A stretch of 64,000 bases of DNA from Treponema sp. (GTDB lineage: Bacteria > Spirochaetota > Spirochaetia > Treponematales > Treponemataceae), in NCBI GenBank assembly GCA_017651065.1, contig JAGCDP010000043.1, positions 1 through 64,000 of the forward strand. The letters run 5' to 3'. This document shows, in pieces, positions 51,043 to 60,674 of the stretch. Every line of letters begins with the position of its first letter. Positions within the stretch are counted from its first letter, which is position 1. A program made the position numbers and the translations under genes. The notes beneath the pieces are model-generated. The model saw only the letters and a list, made by a program, of their open reading frames with translations, made no database searches and was not told the DNA's origin.

Positions 51043-52814
51043 TTGCCAGTATTATAATAAATTGCATATTTATTATAAATACCCATTGTTTTTTGGAGCG
51101 ACGTATACATCTGGAGCCTGTCGTCTGTTACAGGACGCGCAAGTGCAATAATCTGTTCCAACGGGGATTCTGCAATTTTTTGTTCTATTATAGATATTTC
51201 GCTATGAAGGTTAGGGCCGTTGATTATGCATTGTTCTACAGCCTGATTTATTAAAGAGGTGAGTTTGGTCAGTTCTGAAAGGAAAGAGGAAATGGCTGTG
51301 TAGGTGGCTTTTTGTAGTGGCTCTTCGACAATTTCAGGAACTACAGTTTCTGCCTCGCCAACTACTTCAGTTGCAACCTCAACTCCCGGAATCTTCATAC
51401 TTGCAGAACTTAATGTATAAGTTTTTACATCTTTGTATTCTGCAATTTTACTTTCGAACCACCAGGCAAACATTTTCATGCGGGCATCGGTAAGAACTTT
51501 GTTGCCGTTATAATCTACACCATATTCAGGATTAGCGCTGAACCTTGAGCGGCTGTTTATTCCCTGAACAGGAGAAACTCTGCTTGTATTTAAATGACCT
51601 GTCTGTTCTGCGCTGCTTCCTTTTATATGTGTCTGTCCCATAGGGTAAGATAAATCAAGACCTGCAAAGTAAATGTTACGGGCGCCTAAAAGATGGCATA
51701 AGCTCCAGGCACTGCTTGCAACAGAACCGCCTGCACCTAAGTCTCCAAAAGAACCAAGCTGCTGTTCAAAAAATCCGCTTACAGGAAACATTTCTGAGCA
51801 TAAAACAATCTGGCGGCATTTAAAATTAAACACTGCAGGATAAACACTGAGCGGACAAACAAGCACGCTCGAAGGAGAAGCAAGGCCGGCAATGTGTCTG
51901 TATGCATAATACTGTGGGTCTGTTATTACAATAAAATGTGGTTCAACTCCAATTTTAAGAAGTGCATGCAAGGCTGTTTCTACGCAAACAATCACGGCAT
52001 GCTTTTTAAGTTCTGCCATTTTTGGAAGCAGCTGTTCAAGTGAAGGACCTGCGGCAACTACTACAAAGTTTTCCGGAGCATTTTCAAAATCTTTAGAAAG
52101 TTCACGTACAGTACTGCATTTGGCAATGTTTTCAATATTTTTAATTGAATTCCTTATCCAAAGCTTTTCAAACTTTTTGTAAGTTGCGGCATTAATATCA
52201 TTCTTGTTGCGGTTTCGTTCAATAAGGGCAATTACAGAATCAAAATAAGGACGTGCATGCTGAATAAAAGCGGGAATTGCATAAACATACGATGCGTTCA
52301 AGCCTGTATTTCCTATATTTATCTGGTTTCCTTCTAAAAGAGGCATAAGAGAATCGACAGGGCAGCCAAGTGCAATAACAAGCTGCTCCACTGCAAAAAC
52401 ATCACTCCAATCAATGTAAAAAAGGGCACCAAAAAAATGAATAGGATCAGGTTCAATAAGGACAAGCTTCTTTACGGGGCACTCACGCACGCTTTTTGTT
52501 ATGAGTCTTGCAAGTGAACAAAACTGCCAGCCAAGACCCGCTCCCATAAAAATAACTGTTTCCTTCTGCTTTGCCGCAAGTTGTTCTGCCGCTGTCTGGC
52601 CTTCGCGTTCGGGATTATAGGAAGAGTGCAGGAGCATATTATCAATTTGTGCAGTCATACTTCCATTTTTTGCAGGCATGACTGTCCAGAAAGAAAAAAT
52701 GCTTTTATCGTCTCCATTTGAATTGATATCTTCTATAATAGAATGGTATAAATCGGCTAATGCAGGGAATCTTGACTTGAATAACTGTATATTTTTATTC
52801 CAGATAGAGTTCAA
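51039..52814 (-). CDS. DUF115 (motility accessory factor-like) protein
   Basis: A 591-residue cytoplasmic protein with the DUF115/MAF_flag10 domain (about 225-450): FVVVAAGPSLEQLLPKMAEL, FIVITDPQYYAYRH and IYFAGLDLSYPMGQTHIKG. In Campylobacter and Aeromonas such Maf proteins take part in adding nonulosonic-acid-type sugars to flagellin. Here a role in glycosylating periplasmic flagella is inference, since no flagellar gene is nearby. The N-terminal part (MGAGLGWQFCSL) may be a second Rossmann-like domain. It overlaps the upstream penicillin-binding protein gene by 20 bp. Confidence 0.88.
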   Translation of the reverse strand: MNSIWNKNIQLFKSRFPALADLYHSIIEDINSNGDDKSIFSFWTVMPAKNGSMTAQIDNMLLHSSYNPEREGQTAAEQLAAKQKETVIFMGAGLGWQFCSLARLITKSVRECPVKKLVLIEPDPIHFFGALFYIDWSDVFAVEQLVIALGCPVDSLMPLLEGNQINIGNTGLNASYVYAIPAFIQHARPYFDSVIALIERNRNKNDINAATYKKFEKLWIRNSIKNIENIAKCSTVRELSKDFENAPENFVVVAAGPSLEQLLPKMAELKKHAVIVCVETALHALLKIGVEPHFIVITDPQYYAYRHIAGLASPSSVLVCPLSVYPAVFNFKCRQIVLCSEMFPVSGFFEQQLGSFGDLGAGGSVASSAWSLCHLLGARNIYFAGLDLSYPMGQTHIKGSSAEQTGHLNTSRVSPVQGINSRSRFSANPEYGVDYNGNKVLTDARMKMFAWWFESKIAEYKDVKTYTLSSASMKIPGVEVATEVVGEAETVVPEIVEEPLQKATYTAISSFLSELTKLTSLINQAVEQCIINGPNLHSEISIIEQKIAESPLEQIIALARPVTDDRLQMYTSLQKTMGIYNKYAIYYNTGK

Positions 52815-54675
52815 TTATTGTATTCTCCGTAAGCGGGGTACCAGGTTCAGGATTCTGACTTGTTACCCAGCCACTTCCGTTAATGTTGAGTTTTCCCTTT
52901 GACTGCTCCATAAGAGGCAGCAAATCTTTTTTAGAATATCCTGTGAAGTCCGGAGTGAGTGAGCCTATGGTAATATCTTTTGTATTTGGAATTGTAATAA
53001 CACCGTTATGCTCTACAGAAGAAGCTTTACCTCTGCTCATACCCATGTAGTCAATTATTGTATCTGCAGCTTCTGCAATTACAGGAGCAACAATTCGTCC
53101 ACCGTAAGTTTCGCCCTTTGCTTTTTCTACAACAATGTAAAGAACAATTTCAGGGTCATCTACAGGAAAAATTGCAAGACAGCTTGAAAGAAAGTCTGTA
53201 TCACTATAGCCGCCGTTTACTTTATCTGCCATCTGGGCTGTACCGGTTTTTACACCAATAGGAACATCGCCGATATTTGCGCGGGAACCTGTACCTGTTG
53301 TAGCAGTTGTTTCCATACAGCTCAAAACATATTCTGCAGTAGTTTCTTTAAATACGCGGTTTTTATATTCAGGTTCATGTTCGTAAAGAACAGTTCCATC
53401 CTTGTCTGTAATTTTATGGATAACAGAAAGCTTTACCGGAACACCACCGTTTGCAATTGCTGTAGCAGCCTGTACCATCTGAAGTGCCGAAACGCTTATT
53501 TCCTGACCAATTGCAATTGTAGGCTTTGAACGAGCAGACCAGCTTTTACTGTCTCTGTCCTTTACAATACCTGTTGTTTCTCCGGTAAGTTCAATACCTG
53601 TTCTCTGTCCAAAACCAAGCTGGCGGATTCTTGCAATAAATGTGTCTTCGCTAACCTTATCACTAATCTGTCCAAGAACATCGTTGCAGGAATATTTTAA
53701 GGCTTCACGAGGAGTAAGCCATCCGTGATTTTCAAGACATTTAATTCTTATTGTTTCACCACCAGGAATCTTGTGTTCATAAACTCCATCGCACAAGAAG
53801 CTGTCGTTAGGATTAATTGTTCCTTCATCAAAAACAATACCAAGTGTAAAGATTTTGAATACAGAACCAGGTTCATAGGCATCGGCAGCAGGCTTATTGG
53901 TACGTTCTGCTATAGTAGAGCTTCCATATTCATTAAGGTTAGCTGCCGGAAGACTTATATAAGTAAGAAGTTCACCTGTGCGGGAATCTGCTGCTAAAAG
54001 CATCATACTTTCGGCCTGTGTATTTTCCATTGTTTTATAGGCAATCTGTTCAAGTTTATATTGAAGATTTGCATCTATACTAAGGTAAATATTTTTACCC
54101 TGTTCCGGTGTTTCAAGACTTTTATCAATTTCGGGGTAGAGTATGTTCTGCTGTGAAAATTCAATTCCTGCAAGACCGTTTCCTTCATCGCCCATGTATC
54201 CAATAAGCTGAGAAGCAAGAGCACCATTAGGATAAACTCGTCCCGGAAGCTTTTCGTAACTTACATAATTATAGCCGCATTCCTTTGTGCGCTGACTTAT
54301 TTCTTCATATTCTGTTTGCGAAGCTTTTTTCTTCAATATAACATATTCGCGTTTCTTATCTACACGGGCAAAAAGCTCTTCTTCTGAAACACCAAGTACC
54401 CCAGCCATGTTTTTGCTGAAGGCTTCGGGATTTTTAATATCTTTTGTACTTACACCAACACGGTAAAAGTTAGTCTGAACTGCAAGCGGAAAGCCTGAAC
54501 GGTCTACAATAGAACCTCGCTCAATAACAGGAACATTTTGAGGCTTTGGAGACGACGGCTGCAGTGCAAGCTTTAAGTATGCTACTAAAACAGAAATTAC
54601 AAGTATGCCGCAGAAAGAGAAAAAAACTATAACCCGTTTAGTTTTAAAAAATGAATTCAATTTGTTCCCGCCCAA
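52795..54675 (-). CDS. Class B penicillin-binding protein with PASTA domain
   Basis: A 626-residue peptidoglycan transpeptidase of the FtsI/PbpB/SpoVD type. One membrane helix (about 13-35) precedes the dimerisation domain (IVDRSGFPLA). The active site motifs are SVFK (Ser271), SCN (329-331) and KTG (476-478). A C-terminal PASTA domain (about 565-626) is present. The likely role is septal synthesis. The first possible start is the TTG at 54675; a TTG at 54660, with GGCGGG upstream, is an alternative that removes five residues. Both are rare starts, so the N-terminus is uncertain. Confidence 0.92.
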   Translation of the reverse strand: MGGNKLNSFFKTKRVIVFFSFCGILVISVLVAYLKLALQPSSPKPQNVPVIERGSIVDRSGFPLAVQTNFYRVGVSTKDIKNPEAFSKNMAGVLGVSEEELFARVDKKREYVILKKKASQTEYEEISQRTKECGYNYVSYEKLPGRVYPNGALASQLIGYMGDEGNGLAGIEFSQQNILYPEIDKSLETPEQGKNIYLSIDANLQYKLEQIAYKTMENTQAESMMLLAADSRTGELLTYISLPAANLNEYGSSTIAERTNKPAADAYEPGSVFKIFTLGIVFDEGTINPNDSFLCDGVYEHKIPGGETIRIKCLENHGWLTPREALKYSCNDVLGQISDKVSEDTFIARIRQLGFGQRTGIELTGETTGIVKDRDSKSWSARSKPTIAIGQEISVSALQMVQAATAIANGGVPVKLSVIHKITDKDGTVLYEHEPEYKNRVFKETTAEYVLSCMETTATTGTGSRANIGDVPIGVKTGTAQMADKVNGGYSDTDFLSSCLAIFPVDDPEIVLYIVVEKAKGETYGGRIVAPVIAEAADTIIDYMGMSRGKASSVEHNGVITIPNTKDITIGSLTPDFTGYSKKDLLPLMEQSKGKLNINGSGWVTSQNPEPGTPLTENTIIELYLE

Positions 54676-54696
54676 ATCTAAAATAAATACATTTAA

Positions 54697-54725
54697 ACTA
54701 TACTCTTATTTTGGCCGATAGACAA
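54697..54725 (-). promoter_or_regulatory. Sigma70-type promoter of the penicillin-binding protein gene
   Basis: On the minus strand TTGTCT (54725-54720) and TATAGT (54702-54697) are 17 bp apart. Its upstream edge reaches within 3 bp of the ATG of the divergent LysM/M23 gene, whose own promoter must overlap it. Confidence 0.6.
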
Positions 54726-54727
54726 GT

Positions 54728-55933
54728 ATGGAAATAATCAGTTTTGTACAACAACCCAAAAAAAAGCGGACAATAACGTTTCCAGTCCGTCCTAAAAGCT
54801 ATAATTCTGTTTCTTTTGCATATACATACCCATCCGAAAAGCATATTTTTAAGGCCGGAAAGGTTCATAATGATTTAACTGTAAAAGGCTGCTTTGCTGC
54901 ATTGGGGCAGGGTGTCTCTGATTTTGGCAGTCTTATTGCACGTAATATAAAGGCAATTGTGATTTCTATATTCGCAGTACTTGGAATTGCGGGGCTTGGA
55001 ATTACAGCATTTTTTGTAACAGATTATACCTTAAGTCACACAAAAATCATAACTTTAAATGCCGAAGATTCCTTCGATATTGATACTCTTGACTCTCTGA
55101 TGAAAAACTTTGCCCTTGAACTTACAAGTGATGTTGATGAAAACGGACTGATTACAGACAGTACAGGCACTGCAATTTCTGCAAGTCTGCTTTCTCAACC
55201 GGTAGAGTATCAGACTTATAAGGTAAAAAGCGGTGACACAATAAGCGGAATTGCTAAAAAGTTTGGACTTACAAATATTTCTACTCTGATTTCTGTTAAT
55301 GATATTGGAAATGTCCGCCAGCTTGGAGCAGGGCAGAAACTTAAGATTCCTTCAATTGACGGTATTATTTATACAGTAAAAGCAGGCGACTCACTTCAAA
55401 AAATCGCCAGTTCAAATAATATCAGGCTTGAAAGTATTCTTGATGTAAACGAACTTACAACAGAAACACTTACAGTAGGCCAGCAGCTCTTTTTACCTGG
55501 AGTTGGTCTTGACCAGAAGACACTTCAATCAAGAATGGGTGAACTTTTCATTCTGCCTATTTCTGCAAGCTTCCGCTGGTCTTCTCCTTATGGCTGGCGT
55601 GCAGATCCGTTTACAGGAGTTCAGTCGTTCCACACTGGTATAGATATGGCTTGTCCTGAAGGAACTCCTATTCTTGCCGCAATGAGCGGAAAAGTTGCTG
55701 ATGTTGGATATAACCGTACATACGGAAACTATATCATCATAAATCATGGAAACGGTTACCAGACCTTGTATGCACATATGTCAAAAACAATTGCAACAAA
55801 AGGTCAATATGTAACTCAGGGAACAAAAATTGGACTTGTAGGTTCTACCGGATATTCTACAGGTCCGCACCTGCATTTTATGGTTTATAAAAACGGAAAT
55901 AGAATAGATCCAATGACAGTACTTAAAAAATAG
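54728..55933 (+). CDS. Membrane-anchored LysM and M23 peptidase
   Basis: A 401-residue cell-wall endopeptidase or amidase activator. A cytoplasmic N-terminus precedes one membrane helix (about 74-97). Two LysM domains (162-208 and 212-257, each with YKVKSGDTISGIA-type starts) bind glycan. The M23 domain has the zinc ligands His301, Asp305 (FHTGIDMA) and His382 in GPHLHF, plus His349 (YAHM), so it should be active. It is divergent from a septal-type penicillin-binding protein, which fits joint control of wall synthesis and cleavage. No clear ribosome site is visible. Confidence 0.95.
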   Translation: MEIISFVQQPKKKRTITFPVRPKSYNSVSFAYTYPSEKHIFKAGKVHNDLTVKGCFAALGQGVSDFGSLIARNIKAIVISIFAVLGIAGLGITAFFVTDYTLSHTKIITLNAEDSFDIDTLDSLMKNFALELTSDVDENGLITDSTGTAISASLLSQPVEYQTYKVKSGDTISGIAKKFGLTNISTLISVNDIGNVRQLGAGQKLKIPSIDGIIYTVKAGDSLQKIASSNNIRLESILDVNELTTETLTVGQQLFLPGVGLDQKTLQSRMGELFILPISASFRWSSPYGWRADPFTGVQSFHTGIDMACPEGTPILAAMSGKVADVGYNRTYGNYIIINHGNGYQTLYAHMSKTIATKGQYVTQGTKIGLVGSTGYSTGPHLHFMVYKNGNRIDPMTVLKK

Positions 55934-55942
55934 GAAAAAAAG

Positions 55943-56191
55943 ATGTATAATATTAGTGTTTGCAAGGGATGTGGACGAACCCTTAATAAAGATTACTTGT
56001 TTTGTCCATGGTGCGGTATTTCAAGAGTTTCAGATGCTGATGACAAAGAATCGCTTGAAATGATGCTTAATCATTATGAAGAAGACAGAAAAGATGTCAG
56101 ACGAAAGCAGCTCTACGAAATGGAGCGCGAGCTTGAAGATCTTGAGCAGGAGCTTTCGGTTCTGGTATTAAGTGCGGAGATGCATAAATGA
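55943..56191 (+). CDS. Small zinc-ribbon coiled-coil protein
   Basis: An 82-residue protein. The N-terminal half is a zinc ribbon with two CxxC pairs (VCKGCG and LFCPWCG); the C-terminal half is a charged coiled coil, YEEDRKDVRRKQLYEMEREL. It starts 9 bp after the M23 gene and overlaps the next start by 4 bp, so the three genes form an operon. Function unknown. Confidence 0.85.
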   Translation: MYNISVCKGCGRTLNKDYLFCPWCGISRVSDADDKESLEMMLNHYEEDRKDVRRKQLYEMERELEDLEQELSVLVLSAEMHK

Positions 56192-58380
56192 AAAAATATC
56201 TGATTGCTGCGGCATTTGTTTTAGGAATTACGCTTCCACTTTGCGCAAAAATTTCTTTCGGCACATTTGATTTGAACAAAAATGATGAAGTTCTTTTTTC
56301 GTTGAGCCAGAATATGCCTGGAACAAACAGCTACAGCTCACTGTTCTATTCAAAGCTTGTAAATGGTGCAAGCAAGAATTTACCGGAGCTTTTGACCTGC
56401 TATCCTGAGCAGCTTGAGCTTCTGGATGAAGGAACAGTACTTCAGATTCGTAACCGCTACGGAACAGGCCGTTACAACACAAAAACAGATTCTTTTGACT
56501 GGTTCGAAAAGAACGACGGCATTCCTGTAAATTCGCTTCCTGTTTCGCCATATTCAATCAGTTCAGACGGAAAATGGCTTGTTAAAATAGAAAAATATTC
56601 ACTTTCTACAGGCTCTCTTGTAATTCAAAATGTTCAGTCAGGTAAAACTGCTGTTTTATGCGAAAGCGTACGCCAGAGCTATAAGAGCCTTCCTGTAAAA
56701 TGGTCTCCGGACGGAACAATTCTTATTTATGAAAAAGAAGGTGCACTTTATTTCTGTAATCCGGATGCTGTACTCCGCAAGGTCGAAATGGATGAAAAAT
56801 ACCGCAAAATCGGCCGTGGAACAATCAATTCAGTAAACTGGTCAAGCGAAAAGTCGCTTATTTATATAGATGATTATTTAGTTTATCAGATTAATTCAAA
56901 GGAACTTTATACACTCGGACTTTATTCTGGAATTATTGGTCAGGGTAAGGCAATTGGTAGACTTCCTTCACAGTTTAATTCTGCCAGTGACAGATTCAGC
57001 GTAAACAGCAGTGCAAAATCATTCGTAATTGTTCAGAACAACCGCCTTTTTACATATCTTAAATTGCAGAATCAGAATCATTCGTGTGATTATATGGATG
57101 TTATTTATTCACGCCCATACACAGATTCAACTGCAAGCCTTATAGATTTCTTTGTTTTCTGGGATTCAAATGATCAGCCTGTTTTGTGGCTCGAAAAACT
57201 TCCTTATGACGGCAGCAAGGAAAAGGGTGCTGTTTATAAACTTGGAACAAAAACAACTCAGGTACTCGAAATTGAAGATTCCGGTAAGCCTTTTATTTCT
57301 CCGGACGGAACAAAGGTTGCCTTTTATGCAGGTGCTGCAATTTACGTTTATGATATTAACAACTGGCAGCGCGTTGCAGATTTAGTAGGCGAAAAAATTG
57401 CTTCTGCAATCTGGGTAAACCGCAATGTAATTTATGTTGGTGGTGAAAAAACAATCCGCAAGTGGAATCTTCTTTCTAATACAAATGAAGTTATAATGCT
57501 TTCTTCTGCAGTTGCAGGTTATTGGGAAGGCAATGAAGATACAATTGTTGCAGATACAGGCTTGGGTTCTTACTATAAATATAATGCAGAAAAGAAAACC
57601 TGGAAAAAGACTTCTGTTGCAACAGCCCAACCAAAAAGTCAGAACGGCCGCTACAGAATTTTTGCAGGAACAACTTCGAACAGTCTTTATGAAAACGCTT
57701 TGTATGTACGAACCTTGAGCAAAAAAGCAGTTACTAAAGCTTTGTACGAAGAAAGTGTAACAAAGGTTGCCGCTCCTAAAAAAGTTGCCCTGATTTTTGA
57801 TGCCTACGACAATGCAGACGGTTTAAGTGAAATCCTTTCTGTTTTGCGAAAATATAATGTGCCTGGAACCTTCTTTATTAATGGAGAATTTATTCGCCGC
57901 TATCCATCTGAAACTAAACAGATTGTTTTGAACGGTTATCAGACTGCTTCTATGTTCTTCAGTCAGACAGACCTTGTAAATAACCCGTTTGTAGTTGATG
58001 AAGAATTTATCCGCCGTGGTCTTGCACGTAACGAAGATGAATTCTACAACTGCACAGGAACAGAGCTTTCATTGTACTGGCATGGCCCGTATTATTCAGT
58101 AAATAATGATATTATCAAATATGCAAAAACTGCAGGCTATGAAACAATTGTTTCTTACAGCCGTTTGAATGATTCTGAATTGCTCGACAAAGATACAAAA
58201 CCTGAACAGATTATTCAGGATTACTGCAATACACTTTCAAAGATTGGTGGGGGAGTAGTGCCTGTAAGCGTAGGTTTTGCACAGGGCAGCCGCACCGAAC
58301 CACTGTATAATTATCTTGATTTATTGATTTGTGCACTGCTTGATTCCGGCTTTGAATTTGTAAATATTCAAGATTTGTAA
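56188..58380 (+). CDS. Exported beta-propeller protein with degenerate NodB-like domain
   Basis: A 730-residue periplasmic protein. A signal peptide (to about residue 20, LCAK) is followed by a TolB-like repeat region (about 30-500, SISSDGKWLVKIE, VKWSPDGTILIYE, ISPDGTKVAFYA). Residues 533-730 have the polysaccharide deacetylase (NodB) fold, VALIFDAYDNADG and NVPGTFFINGEFIRR, but the metal ligands are lost: the second Asp of motif 1 is Ala, and the two His of motif 2 are Met and Gln in NGYQTASMFFSQTDL. It is therefore probably a carbohydrate-binding pseudoenzyme. Confidence 0.85.
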   Translation: MKKYLIAAAFVLGITLPLCAKISFGTFDLNKNDEVLFSLSQNMPGTNSYSSLFYSKLVNGASKNLPELLTCYPEQLELLDEGTVLQIRNRYGTGRYNTKTDSFDWFEKNDGIPVNSLPVSPYSISSDGKWLVKIEKYSLSTGSLVIQNVQSGKTAVLCESVRQSYKSLPVKWSPDGTILIYEKEGALYFCNPDAVLRKVEMDEKYRKIGRGTINSVNWSSEKSLIYIDDYLVYQINSKELYTLGLYSGIIGQGKAIGRLPSQFNSASDRFSVNSSAKSFVIVQNNRLFTYLKLQNQNHSCDYMDVIYSRPYTDSTASLIDFFVFWDSNDQPVLWLEKLPYDGSKEKGAVYKLGTKTTQVLEIEDSGKPFISPDGTKVAFYAGAAIYVYDINNWQRVADLVGEKIASAIWVNRNVIYVGGEKTIRKWNLLSNTNEVIMLSSAVAGYWEGNEDTIVADTGLGSYYKYNAEKKTWKKTSVATAQPKSQNGRYRIFAGTTSNSLYENALYVRTLSKKAVTKALYEESVTKVAAPKKVALIFDAYDNADGLSEILSVLRKYNVPGTFFINGEFIRRYPSETKQIVLNGYQTASMFFSQTDLVNNPFVVDEEFIRRGLARNEDEFYNCTGTELSLYWHGPYYSVNNDIIKYAKTAGYETIVSYSRLNDSELLDKDTKPEQIIQDYCNTLSKIGGGVVPVSVGFAQGSRTEPLYNYLDLLICALLDSGFEFVNIQDL

Positions 58381-58382
58381 CA

Positions 58383-58477
58383 CGTCATTGCGAGCGAAGC
58401 GTGGCAATCCAGGAATTAAAATGCATTCATAAATATGGATTGCCACGTCGTTCACTTCGTTCACTCCTCGCAATGAC
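58383..58477. repeat. Second REP-like family: inverted pair before fusA
   Basis: CGTCATTGCGAGCGAAGCGT plus GGCAATCC faces GGATTGCCACGTCG..CTCG plus CAATGAC. The right arm has an extra near-tandem GTTCACTTC/GTTCACTCC. The rest of the gap to fusA holds TATAAT at 58515-58520 as a possible -10 box, without a good -35. Confidence 0.88.
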
Positions 58478-58575
58478 AATTGCACTATATATTTTCAAAT
58501 CCTCAATAATACATTATAATAACTCTGTCATTGCCGTGCTTGACACTGCAATCTATTTTTATAACGAGGAAACTT

Positions 58576-60627
58576 ATGTCTCTAGACAAAATGAGAAACA
58601 TCGGTATCATGGCTCATATTGATGCCGGAAAGACTACTACAACTGAACGAATCTTATATTATACAGGAAAAATCCATAAAATTGGTGAAATAGACGACGG
58701 CCAGGCAACAATGGACTGGATGCAGCAGGAGCAGGAGCGTGGAATTACAATCTGTTCTGCCGCAACTACTACTTACTGGCGTGATCATCAGATAAATATT
58801 ATTGATACTCCGGGACACGTAGACTTTACAGCAGAGGTTGAGCGTTCTTTGCGCGTACTCGATGGTGCTGTTGCAGTTATCTGTGCAGTTGATGGTGTTC
58901 AGCCACAGACAGAAACTGTTTGGAAGCAGGCAGATGAGTTTAGTGTTCCTCGTCTTTGTTTTATGAATAAGATGGACCGAATTGGTGCAGACTTTTTTGG
59001 TTCCATGGACGATGTTGCCCAGAAGTTTGGTGTAGAAACTTTAGCTTTGCAGATCCCAATCGGTGAAGGCCCAGATTTTGAAGGTGTAATTGATCTTCTT
59101 AAAATGAAGGAGCTCCGTTGGTCTGCCGAAGACGAAGGTGAAACAATTACCGAAAGTGATATTGACGCAAGCCGCTTAGACCAGGCAAATGAATGGCGCG
59201 AAAAGCTTGTAGAAACTGTTGCCGGTGCAGATGACGCACTTATGGAACTCTATCTTGACGGTAAGGAAATCAGCGTAGAACAGCTTAAGGCTGCAATCCG
59301 CAAAGGTACTATTGCCCGCAGTTATGTTCCATTTGTTATGGGTAGTGCCCGTCATAATCAGGGTGTTCAGCCGCTTATTGATGCAGTTGTTGATTACCTT
59401 CCTTGTCCGACTGATGTGCCTCCTGCAAAAGGTCTTAAGATTAAAAAAGATCAGCAGGAAGATATTGAAATTCCATGCGACCCTTCAAAAATGCCATGCG
59501 GACTTGTATTCAAGATTCAGTATGACCGCGAAATGGGACCACTCTGCTATGTACGTATGTACTCTGGAAAAATCCCTACTGGTACACAAATCTACAATAT
59601 TAATAAGAAAAAACGCGAGCGTGTAAACAGAATCCTTCGTATGCACGCAAATAAATCAGATTCAATCGACAGTTTGAGCGCCGGTGACATTGCAGTTTTC
59701 ATTGGCCTTAAGTTTGCTCAGACTGGTGATACCATTGGTACAGAAGCCTTCAACGTTTTGCTCGAACAGCCTGTATTCCCTCAGCCTGTTATTTCTGTTG
59801 CTCTTGAACCAGAAAGCATGAGCGAAAAGGATAAGATGACAGAAACACTTAAGATTCTTAGTCAGGAAGACCCGACCTTTACATCACACGAAGATGCAGA
59901 AACTGGTCAGCTTATTATCAGCGGAATGGGAGAGCTTCACCTTGATGTTCTTGTTACCCGTATGCGCGATGACTTTGGCGTAAAATGTAATGTTGGTGCT
60001 CCTCAGGTTACTTATCGTGAATCTGTTAGTGGAAGCGGTGAAGCAACAGAAGAATACAGCCGCGTACTTGGTGGTAAAGAAAATACTGCAGGTCTTACAA
60101 TTTCTGTTGAACGGCTTGAAAAGGGTGAAGGTAATTCTGTTGATATTACTTGCCGTTATGCCGAAATCCCAGAGGAAATTATTGAAGCAATTCGTGACGG
60201 CTTTAAGAACGCACTCGATTCAGGAATCAACTACGGTTATCCATGTACAGAAGTTGGCGTAAAGGTAACAAATATTGTTTACAATGAATTGACATCTACA
60301 CCTTTTGCATTTGAAGCATGTGCCGCTCAGGTTTTTGATAAAGCTTGTAATGCAGCAGGCCCGGAAATCCTTGAGCCTGTTATGAATGTTGATATTTCTT
60401 GTCCAAAGGAATTTGTTGGACCTGCTTCGAGCCAGCTCAGTCAGCGTGGTGGAAGCATTATGGGCCAGGATTCAAAACCAACCGGCGATGTAATTCACGC
60501 CCAGGCTCCAATGGCAAATATGTTTGGATTTACAACAAATCTTCGCTCGGCAACACAGGGAAGAGCAAGCTTCAGTATGGAGTTCAGTCATTTCCAGGTT
60601 AAAGTCGGCGGATTAAATAGTTATTAA
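58576..60627 (+). CDS. fusA: Elongation factor G, divergent paralogue
   Basis: A 683-residue GTPase of the EF-G family. It has the G1 motif [17 protein letters not shown] and NKMDR, then domains II-V ending HFQVKVGG. Domain IV is divergent: where E. coli EF-G has SYHDVDSSELAF, with the His needed for translocation, this has [12 protein letters not shown]. Spirochaetes are known to have two EF-Gs, one for translocation and one for ribosome recycling; this one may be the recycling type, which is inference. The ATG at 58576 is used, with CGAGGA 5 nt upstream; the frame upstream of it is not part of the protein. Confidence 0.93.
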   Translation: MSLDKMRNIGIMAHIDAGKTTTTERILYYTGKIHKIGEIDDGQATMDWMQQEQERGITICSAATTTYWRDHQINIIDTPGHVDFTAEVERSLRVLDGAVAVICAVDGVQPQTETVWKQADEFSVPRLCFMNKMDRIGADFFGSMDDVAQKFGVETLALQIPIGEGPDFEGVIDLLKMKELRWSAEDEGETITESDIDASRLDQANEWREKLVETVAGADDALMELYLDGKEISVEQLKAAIRKGTIARSYVPFVMGSARHNQGVQPLIDAVVDYLPCPTDVPPAKGLKIKKDQQEDIEIPCDPSKMPCGLVFKIQYDREMGPLCYVRMYSGKIPTGTQIYNINKKKRERVNRILRMHANKSDSIDSLSAGDIAVFIGLKFAQTGDTIGTEAFNVLLEQPVFPQPVISVALEPESMSEKDKMTETLKILSQEDPTFTSHEDAETGQLIISGMGELHLDVLVTRMRDDFGVKCNVGAPQVTYRESVSGSGEATEEYSRVLGGKENTAGLTISVERLEKGEGNSVDITCRYAEIPEEIIEAIRDGFKNALDSGINYGYPCTEVGVKVTNIVYNELTSTPFAFEACAAQVFDKACNAAGPEILEPVMNVDISCPKEFVGPASSQLSQRGGSIMGQDSKPTGDVIHAQAPMANMFGFTTNLRSATQGRASFSMEFSHFQVKVGGLNSY

Positions 60628-60633
60628 ACAGCA

Positions 60634-60663
60634 CGTCATTGCCGCGCTGCGCTCGCAATGACG
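60634..60663. repeat. Second REP-like family: short copy
   Basis: CGTCATTGCCGCG faces CGCTCGCAATGACG as a tight hairpin. It ends directly at the AAGGAG ribosome site of the next gene. Confidence 0.85.
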
Positions 60664-60674
60664 AAGGAGTTTTT

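Noticed and set aside
58540-58545. TTGACA as the fusA -35 box
   Set aside because: No -10-like hexamer occurs 16-18 bp downstream; that position is the ribosome site.
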